Shown here: positions 49,061 to 58,166 of the stretch, in pieces
Layout of the letters: every line of letters starts with the position of its first letter
How positions within the stretch are numbered: the stretch's first letter is position 1
Origin: Dysgonomonas sp. PF1-14
Lineage (GTDB): Bacteria; Bacteroidota; Bacteroidia; Bacteroidales; Dysgonomonadaceae
Direction of reading: 5' to 3'
Length of the DNA: 64,000 bases
Assembly: GCF_029892965.1 (NCBI RefSeq)
Contig: NZ_JARXWN010000014.1
Span: 1-64,000 of the forward strand
Notes under the pieces: model-generated
The model's input: only the letters and a program-made list of their open reading frames with translations
What the model was told of the DNA's origin: nothing
The model's database searches: none
Made by a program: the position numbers and the translations under genes

Positions 49061-50119
49061 ATGGATGCTTCACTGATCGCTAAACTGAGACTTGCAAATC
49101 ATCTGCTTGCAGGTTCTGAATTGAAAACACCCCGCGAAGTAGTTTCATGGATGGGCGCTATACAGGCTCAGGATTTCAATATGGGCAAATGGGCTGTAGG
49201 CTCGCGCTTGCCCGGCATCAGCGACAGAGAGGTGGAAGATGCTGTAAACAAAGGTGAAATAATACGTACCCATATCCTTCGCCCTACATGGCACTTCGTA
49301 TCGCGTGACGATATACACTGGATGCTCGAATTGAGCGCTCCACGCCTGAAGGCGACAGGCCGTACCTATGATAAGATGATCGGGCTGACAGAAGATATTA
49401 CGACTCGCGCACATAAGCTATTGAGGAATATTCTGGAAAAAGAACCTAATCAGACGCGGCAGGAATTAGGAGAGAAGTTTGTGGAAGCAGGTATTTCTAT
49501 AAATGCATCCATATTGAACCATATCATGTTCAACGCTGAGCAGGCAGGTTTGGTATGTAACGGTGTAGTCAGAGGGAAGAAACAGACCTATGATCTGCTC
49601 GAACGTAAAGTACCGAAGACAGAAGTTTTCGATAAAGATGAAGCATTAAGAAAACTGGCTTATAAGTATTTTCGCAGTCATGGGCCGGCTACATTACAGG
49701 ATTTTATCTGGTGGTCGGGACTAACGGCAGGAGATTCTAAAAAAGCGCTGGAGATGATCAGGCCGGATTTTATATTCGAAACAGTCGGAGATTCCACCTA
49801 TATATTTCATTCTTCCTGTCTCGATCACCAGATAGAAGATCATCTTGTGCATTTCCTTCCGGCATTCGATGAGCTGTTTGTAAGCTATAAAGACAGGAAA
49901 GAAGTCTTGGCAACAGACCATCACAAGAAAGTCATTGTAAGCAACGGCGTGTTTAAGCCCACTATATTCTATAACGGACAGGTAATCGGTATCTGGAACA
50001 GGATAGTGAAGAAGAATCAGGTTATAAGTGAACCTTCATGCTTTTCTGAACCAAACAAGAAGATGCTGAAACTGATAGATAAGGCAGCACAGGAATTTAA
50101 TAACTATATGAAGGGTTAA
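49061..50119 (+). CDS. Winged-helix protein of the AlkZ/YcaQ superfamily
   Basis: 352 residues. The N-terminal part carries the family's WMGAIQAQDFNMGKWAVGSR (QAQD motif) and RTHILRPTWHFVSRDDIHWM; the middle has GPATLQDFIWWSGLTAGDSK, and the end LPAFDELFVSYKDRKEV. Members are winged-helix proteins related to the cross-link-repair glycosylases AlkX/AlkZ, whose key motif is QxD or QxQ; a repair role is plausible but unproven for this subgroup. It is a single gene. Confidence 0.87.
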   Translation: MDASLIAKLRLANHLLAGSELKTPREVVSWMGAIQAQDFNMGKWAVGSRLPGISDREVEDAVNKGEIIRTHILRPTWHFVSRDDIHWMLELSAPRLKATGRTYDKMIGLTEDITTRAHKLLRNILEKEPNQTRQELGEKFVEAGISINASILNHIMFNAEQAGLVCNGVVRGKKQTYDLLERKVPKTEVFDKDEALRKLAYKYFRSHGPATLQDFIWWSGLTAGDSKKALEMIRPDFIFETVGDSTYIFHSSCLDHQIEDHLVHFLPAFDELFVSYKDRKEVLATDHHKKVIVSNGVFKPTIFYNGQVIGIWNRIVKKNQVISEPSCFSEPNKKMLKLIDKAAQEFNNYMKG

Positions 50120-50174
50120 CCGTAAATCTTATAGACTGTAAACAGGCTGTATAATATCGTGATCAGTAATAACA

Positions 50175-50285
50175 TTATAGTCTGCTTTCCGTATTTTCCT
50201 GTCCGCATTTCGGGCAATAATTATTTTCTACAAAACTACCGCAATTGAGGCAGGTTTTACTGTGCCTGATTTTGTGTTTACTCAT
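50175..50285 (-). CDS. 36-residue zinc-ribbon protein
   Basis: Start ATG at 50285, stop TAA at 50175-50177. It reads MSKHKIRHSKTCLNCGSFVE then NNYCPKCGQENTESRL: two CxxC pairs forming a zinc ribbon, as at the N-terminus of DUF3667 membrane proteins, but without the membrane part. It starts 29 bases after the stop of the lipoprotein gene upstream, in the same direction. It is either a real small protein or a truncated DUF3667 gene. Confidence 0.6.
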   Translation of the reverse strand: MSKHKIRHSKTCLNCGSFVENNYCPKCGQENTESRL

Positions 50286-50314
50286 TTGTTCTTTTAACGT
50301 GAAAAGAGACTTCT

Positions 50315-51106
50315 TTACTCTGTTTCAATTTCTATAGACAATCTTTCATCGGCATTAAGGAAAAGGGCAGCAGAATAATTCAGTATGGCCGTTTTTCCGT
50401 CCATCGAAAAAGTAGCATTCTCGTTGCTTACTTTCTTTATTTTTTTAGGAAAATGATATTTTATTACCATATTTCCTTGCGAGAATAACCGGTCCATAGA
50501 GCCATCAATACTGTTTTTCAGGCTTAGGCCTGTATTGTCATTCTCTTCCTCATCGTTTATTCCATTATTGTCAGTTATTTCATATTCTATCTTTTCGGGT
50601 GCTGCTGTTACAACACGTTTGAACATCGTTCCGTCCCATGAATAAGAATTCCTGCCAAAGGGATCATTTACATAAAACTTGCTAAAAGAATTATTCGTTT
50701 TACTTTTCCCTTCTTTTTCCAGTTTAGACATTGATGCAAAAGCATTTGTGAAAGCATCTATATTGTCGAAATCACCATAAATTGATATTTTAAATATCCC
50801 CAGGCTATCGTCATTTTGCACCCTCATATAGAGTGGTTCCGTATTTTTAATATCTTGCTCCATACCGGATGGAATACTATCTACAGTCTCTCTTATAATT
50901 TCCGAAAAATTCATAATACTGTCTTTCGGATATTTGTTATTACTGTTTTTTAAAGACGAAGTACCTGCTATTGCCAATAGTTCGGCTGCATCTATGGTCA
51001 TGTTATATTTTACCTGTCCGTTTTCCAGAAAGTACAGGTCTTCATATACAGAGCAACTGGTAAGTAACAGGAAAAGAGAAAAGATTGTAATTATTAATTT
51101 TTTCAC
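50315..51106 (-). CDS. Lipoprotein of unknown function
   Basis: 263 residues. Lipoprotein signal MKKLIITIFSLFLLLTSCS. The mature part starts VYEDLYFLENGQVKYNMTID and ends FSMDGKTAILNYSAALFLNA plus DERLSIEIETE; the middle is charged and rich in Asn/Asp/Glu (NNGINDEEENDNTG). The beginning and the end look like a lipid-binding-type beta fold found in other Bacteroidota lipoproteins, but the family is not recognised. The start codon lies 75 bases from the speA stop; the speA terminator is in between. Confidence 0.8.
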   Translation of the reverse strand: MKKLIITIFSLFLLLTSCSVYEDLYFLENGQVKYNMTIDAAELLAIAGTSSLKNSNNKYPKDSIMNFSEIIRETVDSIPSGMEQDIKNTEPLYMRVQNDDSLGIFKISIYGDFDNIDAFTNAFASMSKLEKEGKSKTNNSFSKFYVNDPFGRNSYSWDGTMFKRVVTAAPEKIEYEITDNNGINDEEENDNTGLSLKNSIDGSMDRLFSQGNMVIKYHFPKKIKKVSNENATFSMDGKTAILNYSAALFLNADERLSIEIETE

Positions 51107-51133
51107 AGGATTATTTATTTAGATTAAACAAAA

Positions 51134-51168
51134 ATCCCCTCTCAATCTTACAGCAGACCGGAGGGGAT
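51134..51168 (-). terminator. Terminator after speA
   Basis: On the minus strand the stem ATCCCCTC / GAGGGGAT with a 19-base loop is followed by TTTTTG, 13 bases after the speA stop. Confidence 0.8.
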
Positions 51169-51180
51169 ATCGTGTATTAA

Positions 51181-53073
51181 TTATTCCAGATAAGTGTATC
51201 CGTACAGCCCCGACCGGTAATTGGACAGGAATTCTTTTCCTTCCTCTACGGTGATCGATCCTTGTTTTACACAACTGGTAACCCAGCCTTCTACGGTGCG
51301 TACAAGCTTTTTGGCATTGTATTGTGCATAGTCGAGCACTTCTGCTACAGTTTCACCGTCTATCATTTGCTCTATCTTGTATCCGTCACTATCTACGGAG
51401 ATGTGTACGGCATTGGTATCACCAAACAGGTTGTGAAGGTCGCCCAATATCTCCTGATATGCACCTACAAGGAATACACCCAGATAGTACGGTTCGTTTT
51501 TCTTTTTACCATGAACAGGCAGATATGATGATTGGTTACCGTTAGATATGAAGTTGTCTATTTTCCCGTCCGAATCGCAGGTAACATCTTGCAATGTAGC
51601 TGTATGATCGGGTTTCTCGTCAAGCCTGTGGATAGGAATGATCGGAAACACCTGATCTATTGCCCATGAATCGGGTAGTGACTGGAATAGCGAGAAGTTA
51701 CAGAAATACTTGTCCGGCAACAGTTTCGATAATTGTTTCAGTTCTTCCGGTGCATGTTTAGAGCGCCCTGCCATATGGAATATTTCGCGTGCAATAGAGA
51801 AGTACAGACGTTCTACCTGTGCCCTTGTTTTCAGTGTAAGCATTCCCAAACTGAACAGGTCGAGCCCTTCTTCGCGGATTTGCTGGGCATCGTGCCATGC
51901 TTCCAACATACGCGACTGGCTCAGGTTGTCCCAAATGTCGTACAGTTCGCGTACAAGTTCGTGGTCGTCTTCCGCTATTTCTTCGCTTTCGTCCCATTCA
52001 GGCAATGTAGCGGTTTCCAATACTTCAAACACGAGTATCGAGTGATGTGCTGTAAGCGAACGTCCCGACTCGGTAATGATATTAGGGTGGGGGATATTGT
52101 TCTTGTTGGCTGCATCTACCATAGTGGCTATAGAGTCGTTTACATATTCCTGTATGGAATAGTTCACACTGCTTTCGTTATATGACGAGCGTGTACCGTC
52201 GTAGTCTACACCCAGTCCGCCGCCAATGTCTACAAACTCTACTTTGAAGCCCATCGAATGCAATTGTACATAGAACTGGGATGCCTCGCGCAGGGCTGTT
52301 TTTATACGGCGTATTTTAGTTATCTGGCTTCCGATATGGAAATGGATAAGACGCAGGGAATCCTGCATATTTGCTTTTTCGAGGTATGCAAGTGCTTCCA
52401 ACAGTTCGCTTGAGTTGAGTCCGAATTTACTGCCGTCTCCTCCCGATTCTTCCCATTTGCCACTGCCCGAACTGGCTAGTTTAATACGGATGCCGATATT
52501 CGGAGTTATTTTCAGCCTTTTGGCAACTTTGGTAATAAGGGGAAGTTCGTTCAGCTTCTCTACTACGATAAATATTTGTTTACCCATCTTCTGTGCCAGA
52601 AGAGCCAGCTCTATATAGCTTTCGTCTTTGTACCCGTTGCAGATGATGAGGGAATTGGAATCGGTATTGATCGCAATTACGGCATGAAGTTCGGGTTTTG
52701 AACCTGCTTCTAATCCGATATTGAATTTCTTTCCGTGACTGATCAATTCCTCTACTACCGGGCGCATCTGGTTTACCTTTATGGGGTAAATTATATGGTT
52801 TTGGGCTTTATATTCATATTCTTCAGCTGCCTGTTTAAAGCATGTCGATATTTTCTCGATACGATTGTCCAGAATATCCGGAAAACGAATCAGAACAGGA
52901 GCAGATACGTCACGAAGTTGCAATTCGTCCATCAACTCTTTTAAATCAACAGCTACTCCATCTTTACGAGGAGTTACCACAACGTTACCTTTCTCGTTGA
53001 CAGAAAAGTAATTAATTCCCCAGCCTGCGATGTTGTACAACTCAGCCGAGTCTTCGATGCGCCATTTTCTCAT
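51181..53073 (-). CDS. speA: Biosynthetic arginine decarboxylase
   Basis: 630 residues from the ATG at 53073 (MRKWRIEDSAELYNIAGWGI); a start further upstream would include REP sequence. The PLP lysine is Lys99 in HIIYPIKVNQMRPV; also GLEAGSKPELHAV, HFHIGSQITKI, FVDIGGGLGVDYDGT and GAYQEILGDLHNLFGDTNAV. It converts arginine to agmatine in polyamine synthesis. The agmatine-processing genes are not in this window. Confidence 0.97.
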   Translation of the reverse strand: MRKWRIEDSAELYNIAGWGINYFSVNEKGNVVVTPRKDGVAVDLKELMDELQLRDVSAPVLIRFPDILDNRIEKISTCFKQAAEEYEYKAQNHIIYPIKVNQMRPVVEELISHGKKFNIGLEAGSKPELHAVIAINTDSNSLIICNGYKDESYIELALLAQKMGKQIFIVVEKLNELPLITKVAKRLKITPNIGIRIKLASSGSGKWEESGGDGSKFGLNSSELLEALAYLEKANMQDSLRLIHFHIGSQITKIRRIKTALREASQFYVQLHSMGFKVEFVDIGGGLGVDYDGTRSSYNESSVNYSIQEYVNDSIATMVDAANKNNIPHPNIITESGRSLTAHHSILVFEVLETATLPEWDESEEIAEDDHELVRELYDIWDNLSQSRMLEAWHDAQQIREEGLDLFSLGMLTLKTRAQVERLYFSIAREIFHMAGRSKHAPEELKQLSKLLPDKYFCNFSLFQSLPDSWAIDQVFPIIPIHRLDEKPDHTATLQDVTCDSDGKIDNFISNGNQSSYLPVHGKKKNEPYYLGVFLVGAYQEILGDLHNLFGDTNAVHISVDSDGYKIEQMIDGETVAEVLDYAQYNAKKLVRTVEGWVTSCVKQGSITVEEGKEFLSNYRSGLYGYTYLE

Positions 53074-53098
53074 TCTTTTGTGTAAAGTGATAAATATC

Positions 53099-53216
53099 AC
53101 CCCTCCCGGCCTCCCCAAAGGGGGAGGAGAGCGGGAAAAGTGTTTTTAGTTATTAATAATTATTACCACTCCAGTCTCCCTCCCTTTCGGGTAGGGGCGG
53201 GGAGGGGTGATTAACT
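53099..53216. repeat. GC-rich REP-like palindromes
   Basis: Two adjoining GC-rich imperfect palindromes: CCCCTCCCGGCCTCCCC with GGGGGAGGAGAGCGGG (53101-53137), and CCAGTCTCCCTCCC with GGGGCGGGGAGGGG (53169-53206). The sequence type is frequent in intergenic DNA of Bacteroidota. The second one lies inside the 3' end of the GyrI-like gene. Confidence 0.75.
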
Positions 53217-53677
53217 GATAAATATGTCGTTATTTTAGCGTTCTTCGGGTCTTTGGCTTCTTCTCCGTAGACATCGAAATCTGCCAGATAACGCCTGTCT
53301 ATGTCGGATTGCCAGATATGTGCCCATGTTCTGCCTATGGCATAGGGCAACTCTCCCTCCGAAACGTATTTGTAATATTTGCTTTCGGGAATTTCCTTTA
53401 TTGTCAGGCTCAGGTTTGTGGGAATGCCTTCCAGTGTAGATACTTTGTAGCCTACAATAGTCGTGTATTCGCCGGTATAGTCGCTTTCGTAATCAGTATA
53501 GATGCAGTAAATATCATTCGATACTTTATTAGGCATCAGTTGTTGCAAATAAGCATTCCTGAAGAATACCTCCCACAGCGCGGCTATATCTCCCTGCGAC
53601 TGATGGTTCTGATTGGTAGTGCGAACGGAAACACCTACTACAGCGAACTTTTCCAATACAACTTCCTGACGTTCCAT
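53153..53677 (-). CDS. GyrI-like effector-binding domain protein
   Basis: 174 residues. The core up to about residue 150 (VVLEKFAVVGVSVRTTNQNH, LSLTIKEIPESKYYKYVSEG, RTWAHIWQSDIDRRYLADFD) is the GyrI-like/AraC effector-binding fold, probably a small-molecule binding protein without a DNA-binding part. The last about 20 residues (NHPSPPLPEREGDWSGNNY) are encoded by a REP-like GC-rich palindrome and are unlike the family. The next gene upstream ends 2 bases before the start codon, so they form an operon. Confidence 0.87.
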   Translation of the reverse strand: MERQEVVLEKFAVVGVSVRTTNQNHQSQGDIAALWEVFFRNAYLQQLMPNKVSNDIYCIYTDYESDYTGEYTTIVGYKVSTLEGIPTNLSLTIKEIPESKYYKYVSEGELPYAIGRTWAHIWQSDIDRRYLADFDVYGEEAKDPKNAKITTYLSVNHPSPPLPEREGDWSGNNY

Positions 53678-53679
53678 TA

Positions 53680-54189
53680 TTATTCCCTTTCTAAAATGTT
53701 TGTTATTTCAGCTATATACAGATAATGATAGTCTTTCTCGGGATACCAGCGATCTATAATGTCTTTGTCGAGGAACGCATTTTCTTCTATGCGTTGTACA
53801 AAGAGTTTCTTTGCAAAGATAGCTGTATGTGCTTCTTCGAAATACGGAACTCCATTATCAAATACGGTAGTAAGTCCGGCTTTTGCTATTTTGTCTTCAT
53901 CGCGTCCCGATACTTTACCCAGATATCCTAAGTCTTTGAGATACTCTTTGTCGAAAAATGTCAGCGAGAACGATTCGCTGTTTTCTACAAATTCACGTGT
54001 ATAACGTTGCGGACGTATAACCACGAAGACAACTTCTTTGTTCCACATCACACCAAATCCGCCCCAACTGGCTGTCATGGTATTGACTGTGCCGTCCTGT
54101 TTAGAAGCCGTAATCAGCATCCATTTATTTTTTAGCCCGAAACTGTCGGGTGTGAAATCTTTTATGTTCGTTTTTTTGAAGTCAGCCAT
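53680..54189 (-). CDS. Flavin reductase-like FMN-binding protein
   Basis: 169 residues: PDSFGLKNKWMLITASKQDG, NTMTASWGGFGVMWNKEVVF, VIRPQRYTREFVENSESFSL and TFFDKEYLKDLGYLGKVSGR, the split-barrel flavin reductase signature with the FMN-binding stretch TASWGGFG. It reduces free flavin or acts in an unidentified monooxygenase system. It is co-transcribed with the GyrI-like gene (2-base gap) and follows lepA by 13 bases. Confidence 0.92.
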   Translation of the reverse strand: MADFKKTNIKDFTPDSFGLKNKWMLITASKQDGTVNTMTASWGGFGVMWNKEVVFVVIRPQRYTREFVENSESFSLTFFDKEYLKDLGYLGKVSGRDEDKIAKAGLTTVFDNGVPYFEEAHTAIFAKKLFVQRIEENAFLDKDIIDRWYPEKDYHYLYIAEITNILERE

Positions 54190-54202
54190 AATTCCCTGTT
54201 AT

Positions 54203-55990
54203 TTAATCCAGTTTCAATACTGCCAAAAACGCTTTCTGCGGTACTTCTACATTACCTACCTGTTTCATACGTTTTTTACCTTCTTTCTGTTTTTCGAGAA
54301 GCTTACGCTTACGGGAAATGTCACCTCCGTAACATTTGGCCGTAACGTCTTTACGTACAGCCTTGATCGTTTCGCGCGCAACGATTTTAGCTCCGATAGC
54401 GGCCTGTATGGCTATATCGAATTGCTGGCGCGGGATCAGTTCTTTCAGCTTCTCGCACATACGGCGTCCGAATGTTACGGCATTGTCTACATGTGTAAGT
54501 GTAGAAAGTGCGTCTACCGATTCACCGTTGAGCAGAATATCGAGTTTTGCCAGTTTCGATTCGCGATAATCGTGCATATGATAGTCGAAAGATGCATAAC
54601 CTTTCGATATACTTTTCAGTTTGTCGTAGAAGTCGATAACGATTTCGCCTAGAGGGATGTCGTAAATGATCTCCACGCGGTCCCCCGATATATAGTCCTG
54701 TTTGATAAGTATGCCGCGTTTGCCGAGACAAAGGGTCATTATAGGGCCTATATATGTAGTATTGGTGATTACCGAAGCGCGTATATAAGGCTCTTCGATG
54801 TAGTCGATCTGGGTAGGGTCGGGGAGTCCGGCAGGGTTATGTACTTCTTTAGTATTCCCTTTCTTGTCGTGTACAATGTACGAAACATTTGGTACGGTGG
54901 TTATCACATCCATATTGAACTCACGGTCGAGGCGTTCCTGTATGATCTCCATATGTAGCAGTCCCAAAAATCCGCAACGGAATCCGAAACCGAGCGCAAC
55001 GGACGATTCGGGCTGAAAAGTCAGCGAAGCATCGTTCAGTTGCAGCTTTTCTAGTGATGCCCGCAGGTCTTCGAAGTCTTCGCTTTCTATCGGATATACT
55101 CCGGCGAATACCATCGGTTTTACTTCCTCAAATCCTTCAATAGCCTTTTTACATGGGTTTTTCACATGGGTAATGGTATCACCTACTTTTACTTCTTTCG
55201 ACGTTTTGATACCGGATATAATATAACCTACGTCTCCACAGGTGACTACATCGCGCGGAGACATATCGAGTTTGAGTACGCCTACTTCGTCTGCATCGTA
55301 TTCTTTTCCTGTATTGAAGAATTTAACAAGATCTCCTTTTTTGATACTTCCGTTTACTACCTTAAAGTAAGCAATGATCCCTCTGAAAGAGTTGAATACC
55401 GAGTCGAAAATCAGAGCCTGCAAAGGGGCTTCCGGATCACCTTTCGGGGCAGGTATGCGTTCGATGACAGCATCGAGTATATCATACACTCCTTGTCCTG
55501 TTTTACCGCTGGCACGAATTATATCTTCACGTTTTACGCCCAGCAGTTCCACTATCTGATCTTCGACTTCTTCAGGCATAGCGCTGGGTAAGTCTATTTT
55601 GTTCAGTATAGGAATAATTTCGAGGTCGTGTTCTATAGCCATGTACAGGTTAGATATAGTCTGGGCCTGTATTCCCTGTGCAGCATCTACAATGAGTAGA
55701 GCTCCTTCGCAGGCGGCAATAGAACGTGAAACTTCGTATGAAAAATCGACGTGTCCGGGAGTATCTATCAGATTGAGTATATATTTTTCATTTTTATACA
55801 CATATTCCATTTGTATGGCATGGCTTTTTATGGTGATCCCGCGTTCACGTTCCAAGTCCATATTGTCGAGTACCTGTGCTTGTAAGTCTTTTCCTTCTAC
55901 CGTTTTGGTGTATTCTAAAAGTCTGTCAGCCAGTGTGCTTTTGCCATGATCGATATGTGCAATAATGCAAAAATTACGTATTTTATTCAT
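54203..55990 (-). CDS. lepA: Elongation factor 4 (LepA)
   Basis: 595 residues, the usual length. GTPase motifs are [30 protein letters not shown] and [10 protein letters not shown]; the LepA-specific C-terminal domain is [20 protein letters not shown] then [21 protein letters not shown] back-translocating ribosomal GTPase, associated with the membrane. The gene is followed by the flavin reductase and GyrI-like genes on the same strand. Confidence 0.98.
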   Translation of the reverse strand: MNKIRNFCIIAHIDHGKSTLADRLLEYTKTVEGKDLQAQVLDNMDLERERGITIKSHAIQMEYVYKNEKYILNLIDTPGHVDFSYEVSRSIAACEGALLIVDAAQGIQAQTISNLYMAIEHDLEIIPILNKIDLPSAMPEEVEDQIVELLGVKREDIIRASGKTGQGVYDILDAVIERIPAPKGDPEAPLQALIFDSVFNSFRGIIAYFKVVNGSIKKGDLVKFFNTGKEYDADEVGVLKLDMSPRDVVTCGDVGYIISGIKTSKEVKVGDTITHVKNPCKKAIEGFEEVKPMVFAGVYPIESEDFEDLRASLEKLQLNDASLTFQPESSVALGFGFRCGFLGLLHMEIIQERLDREFNMDVITTVPNVSYIVHDKKGNTKEVHNPAGLPDPTQIDYIEEPYIRASVITNTTYIGPIMTLCLGKRGILIKQDYISGDRVEIIYDIPLGEIVIDFYDKLKSISKGYASFDYHMHDYRESKLAKLDILLNGESVDALSTLTHVDNAVTFGRRMCEKLKELIPRQQFDIAIQAAIGAKIVARETIKAVRKDVTAKCYGGDISRKRKLLEKQKEGKKRMKQVGNVEVPQKAFLAVLKLD

Positions 55991-56421
55991 TCTGTGTTTA
56001 TATCTTTATTATAATCTCAAAAATGGGAATAGACGCACTACCCCAAATTAGGGTGCAAATATACAAAAAAGATACGAAAGCTTGTCTTAAAAAATCAATA
56101 ATGCGACTATATTGCACGACTGTTTTACGAGTGTATAATATTCCTGAGATTTTATCTATAAGGGAGAATGATGTTGTCAGCGGATAATGTCAGAAAACAT
56201 TGGAATAATGCTGTAAAATGTGCAAGGTTTGTCAGGTTTTAGTTAAAATGATTCTCAGCCAAAAGTGTAAAGATGAATAATATGTTCTATTTACTAACAA
56301 CAAAAGCTGTAACCTTTGTTACCTTTTTGCTTCCTAATAATCGAAAAAACGGTTACTTTTACATAAAATATGATTTTATAATTGATAGTTGTTACTTTTT
56401 GAAAAGAATAAATAATAAAAT
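55991..56421. other. Divergent control region between lepA and ilvA
   Basis: 430 bases, A/T-rich. On the minus strand TATATTTG at 56056-56063 is a -7 box for lepA, about 65 bases before its start. For ilvA no exact promoter was found; a repeated TGTTAC(C)TTTTTG-like motif lies at 56320 and 56390. No coding frame is supported. Confidence 0.5.
56056..56063 (-). promoter_or_regulatory. -7 promoter box of lepA
   Basis: TATATTTG on the minus strand, fits TAnnTTTG. No TTTG at 19-21 bases upstream of it. Confidence 0.5.
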
Positions 56422-57684
56422 ATGTCTTCAAAACTTATTGAAAAATATGGGCTTGATATGCAAAAAGCCCAACAGCGGGTAAAGGATGTTGTAAAGCAAA
56501 CACCTCTACAATATATTAATACTTTATCGGAATATTTCGAATCAAATGTTTACCTGAAAAGGGAGGATCTACAGGTAGTACGCTCATATAAACTGAGAGG
56601 CGCATATAATATGATAAGTAGTCTCGACAGAGATTTGTTGGAAAGAGGTGTTGTTTGTGCCAGTGCCGGAAATCATGCACAGGGATTTGCTTATAGCTGC
56701 AATAAGCTAGGTATAAAAGGTGTAGTTTTCATGCCGAAGATCACGCCTAAGCAAAAGATAAAGCAAACCCGTATGTTTGGTAATGGCAATATAGAGATTG
56801 TACTGACCGGCGATACGTTTGACGATTGTGCACAGGCCGCAAAGGAATATACCGAAGTGCATAGTATGACGTTTATCCCTCCATTCGACGATTTGCGTAT
56901 TATAGAAGGGCAGGGTACAATCGCTGTAGAAATACTTAGCCAGATGGGTGAAACTCCGATTGATTATATATTTATCCCTGTCGGCGGTGGCGGGTTGTGT
57001 TCCGGCATCGGTGCGTACGTAAAAGAATTTTCGCCGCAGACGAAGATTATAGCTGTGGAGCCCGAGGGTGCTGCAAGTATGAGATCGGCATTCAAGGCAG
57101 GACATCCGGTGACATTGGCGCACATTGATAAATTTGTGGATGGCGCGGCAGTGAAAAGGGTAGGGGACATTACTTATTCCATTTGTTCTGAAGTGGTTGA
57201 TGATATTTGTCTTGTACCTGAGGGAGAGGCTTGTTCTACGATACTGAAACTGTATAATGAGAACGCAATTGTAGTTGAGCCGGCCGGAGCACTAAGTATA
57301 GCTGCATTGAATCATTATGCATCTGAGATCAGGGGTAAGAACGTGGTTTGCATTGTTAGCGGAAGCAATAATGATATCGATCGTATGCAGGAGATTAAAG
57401 AGCGCTCTCTTATATTTGAACGGTTAAAACATTATTTTATCATTCGCTTCCCACAGCGTGCCAATGCACTGAAAGACTTTGTGAACAAGGTTTTGGGTGA
57501 ACGTGACGACATTGTCCGTTTCGAATATATGAAGAAGAATGAAAAAGAAAATGGTCCGGCTTTGGTCGGTATCGAACTGGAAACGATAGATGAATATAAT
57601 AATCTTATTAGCCGTATGATAGAATATGGGTTAGATTTTACGGTTCTCGATCCGGACAGCGATTTAGGACGTTATATTGTATAG
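56422..57684 (+). CDS. ilvA: Threonine ammonia-lyase (threonine deaminase)
   Basis: 420 residues. The PLP lysine is Lys57 in VVRSYKLRGAYN; ASAGNHAQGFAYS binds substrate; PVGGGGLCSGIGAYVK is the glycine loop for the phosphate; and the end (HYFIIRFPQRANALKDFVNK, EYNNLISRMIEYGL) is a single ACT-like regulatory domain. It makes 2-oxobutanoate from threonine for isoleucine synthesis. The single ACT-like domain places it with the shorter form of the enzyme. It is monocistronic here; tRNA-Ser follows. Confidence 0.95.
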   Translation: MSSKLIEKYGLDMQKAQQRVKDVVKQTPLQYINTLSEYFESNVYLKREDLQVVRSYKLRGAYNMISSLDRDLLERGVVCASAGNHAQGFAYSCNKLGIKGVVFMPKITPKQKIKQTRMFGNGNIEIVLTGDTFDDCAQAAKEYTEVHSMTFIPPFDDLRIIEGQGTIAVEILSQMGETPIDYIFIPVGGGGLCSGIGAYVKEFSPQTKIIAVEPEGAASMRSAFKAGHPVTLAHIDKFVDGAAVKRVGDITYSICSEVVDDICLVPEGEACSTILKLYNENAIVVEPAGALSIAALNHYASEIRGKNVVCIVSGSNNDIDRMQEIKERSLIFERLKHYFIIRFPQRANALKDFVNKVLGERDDIVRFEYMKKNEKENGPALVGIELETIDEYNNLISRMIEYGLDFTVLDPDSDLGRYIV

Positions 57685-57743
57685 CAGCTATATGCTGAGA
57701 GAGAGAGTCTTATAAAATAGGTGAATAAAAGTTGTTGAAATTG

Positions 57744-57774
57744 TTTGCGGAAACAAAAAAAACAGCTACATTTG
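57744..57774 (+). promoter_or_regulatory. Promoter of tRNA-Ser
   Basis: -33 TTTG at 57744-57747, a 19-base spacer, and -7 TACATTTG at 57767-57774, a full consensus match, 37 bases before the mature tRNA. Confidence 0.88.
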
Positions 57775-57811
57775 CATCGCTTTTGAACGAAAAGCGCGGT
57801 GCTTAAGCACT

Positions 57812-57897
<86 letters not shown>

Positions 57898-57933
57898 TGA
57901 AAGCCTAAGACAAAAGGCGACAAACAGCAGACA

Positions 57934-57967
57934 AGTCCTACAAATCAATGATTTGTGGGACTTTTTG
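57934..57967 (+). terminator. Terminator after tRNA-Ser
   Basis: 12-bp stem AGTCCTACAAAT / ATTTGTGGGACT with one G-T pair, then TTTTT. Confidence 0.88.
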
Positions 57968-58019
57968 CATTTAAGAGTGTCTGGGTGTAAAGCCATAAAA
58001 AAGCCAATTTTGGACATAG

Positions 58020-58110
58020 TTGCGTAACCAATTCGTAACCTACTCTCCAAAATTAGAAATAGGTTACGAATTGTCCGAAATTGGCAGTGTGTTGTCCATT
58101 ATTGGCAGTC
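58020..58110. other. Repeated GTAACC motifs upstream of the integrase
   Basis: TGCGTAACCAATTCGTAACC at 58020-58040 and the inverted GGTTACGAATTG at 58061-58073 surround a central ATTAGAAAT; further right AATTGGCAG and ATTGGCAG are repeated at 58081-58108. It is likely to be the arm-site region bound by the integrase next to the tRNA attachment site. Confidence 0.4.
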
Positions 58111-58166
58111 TGTATTTATCTCATTATTTGATTGTTAAAACTAATTTTGAAATTAAATTTTGAGTT

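Noticed and set aside
54038-54652. 204-codon plus-strand frame opposite lepA and the flavin reductase gene
   Set aside because: Antisense of two strongly supported genes and spanning their junction.
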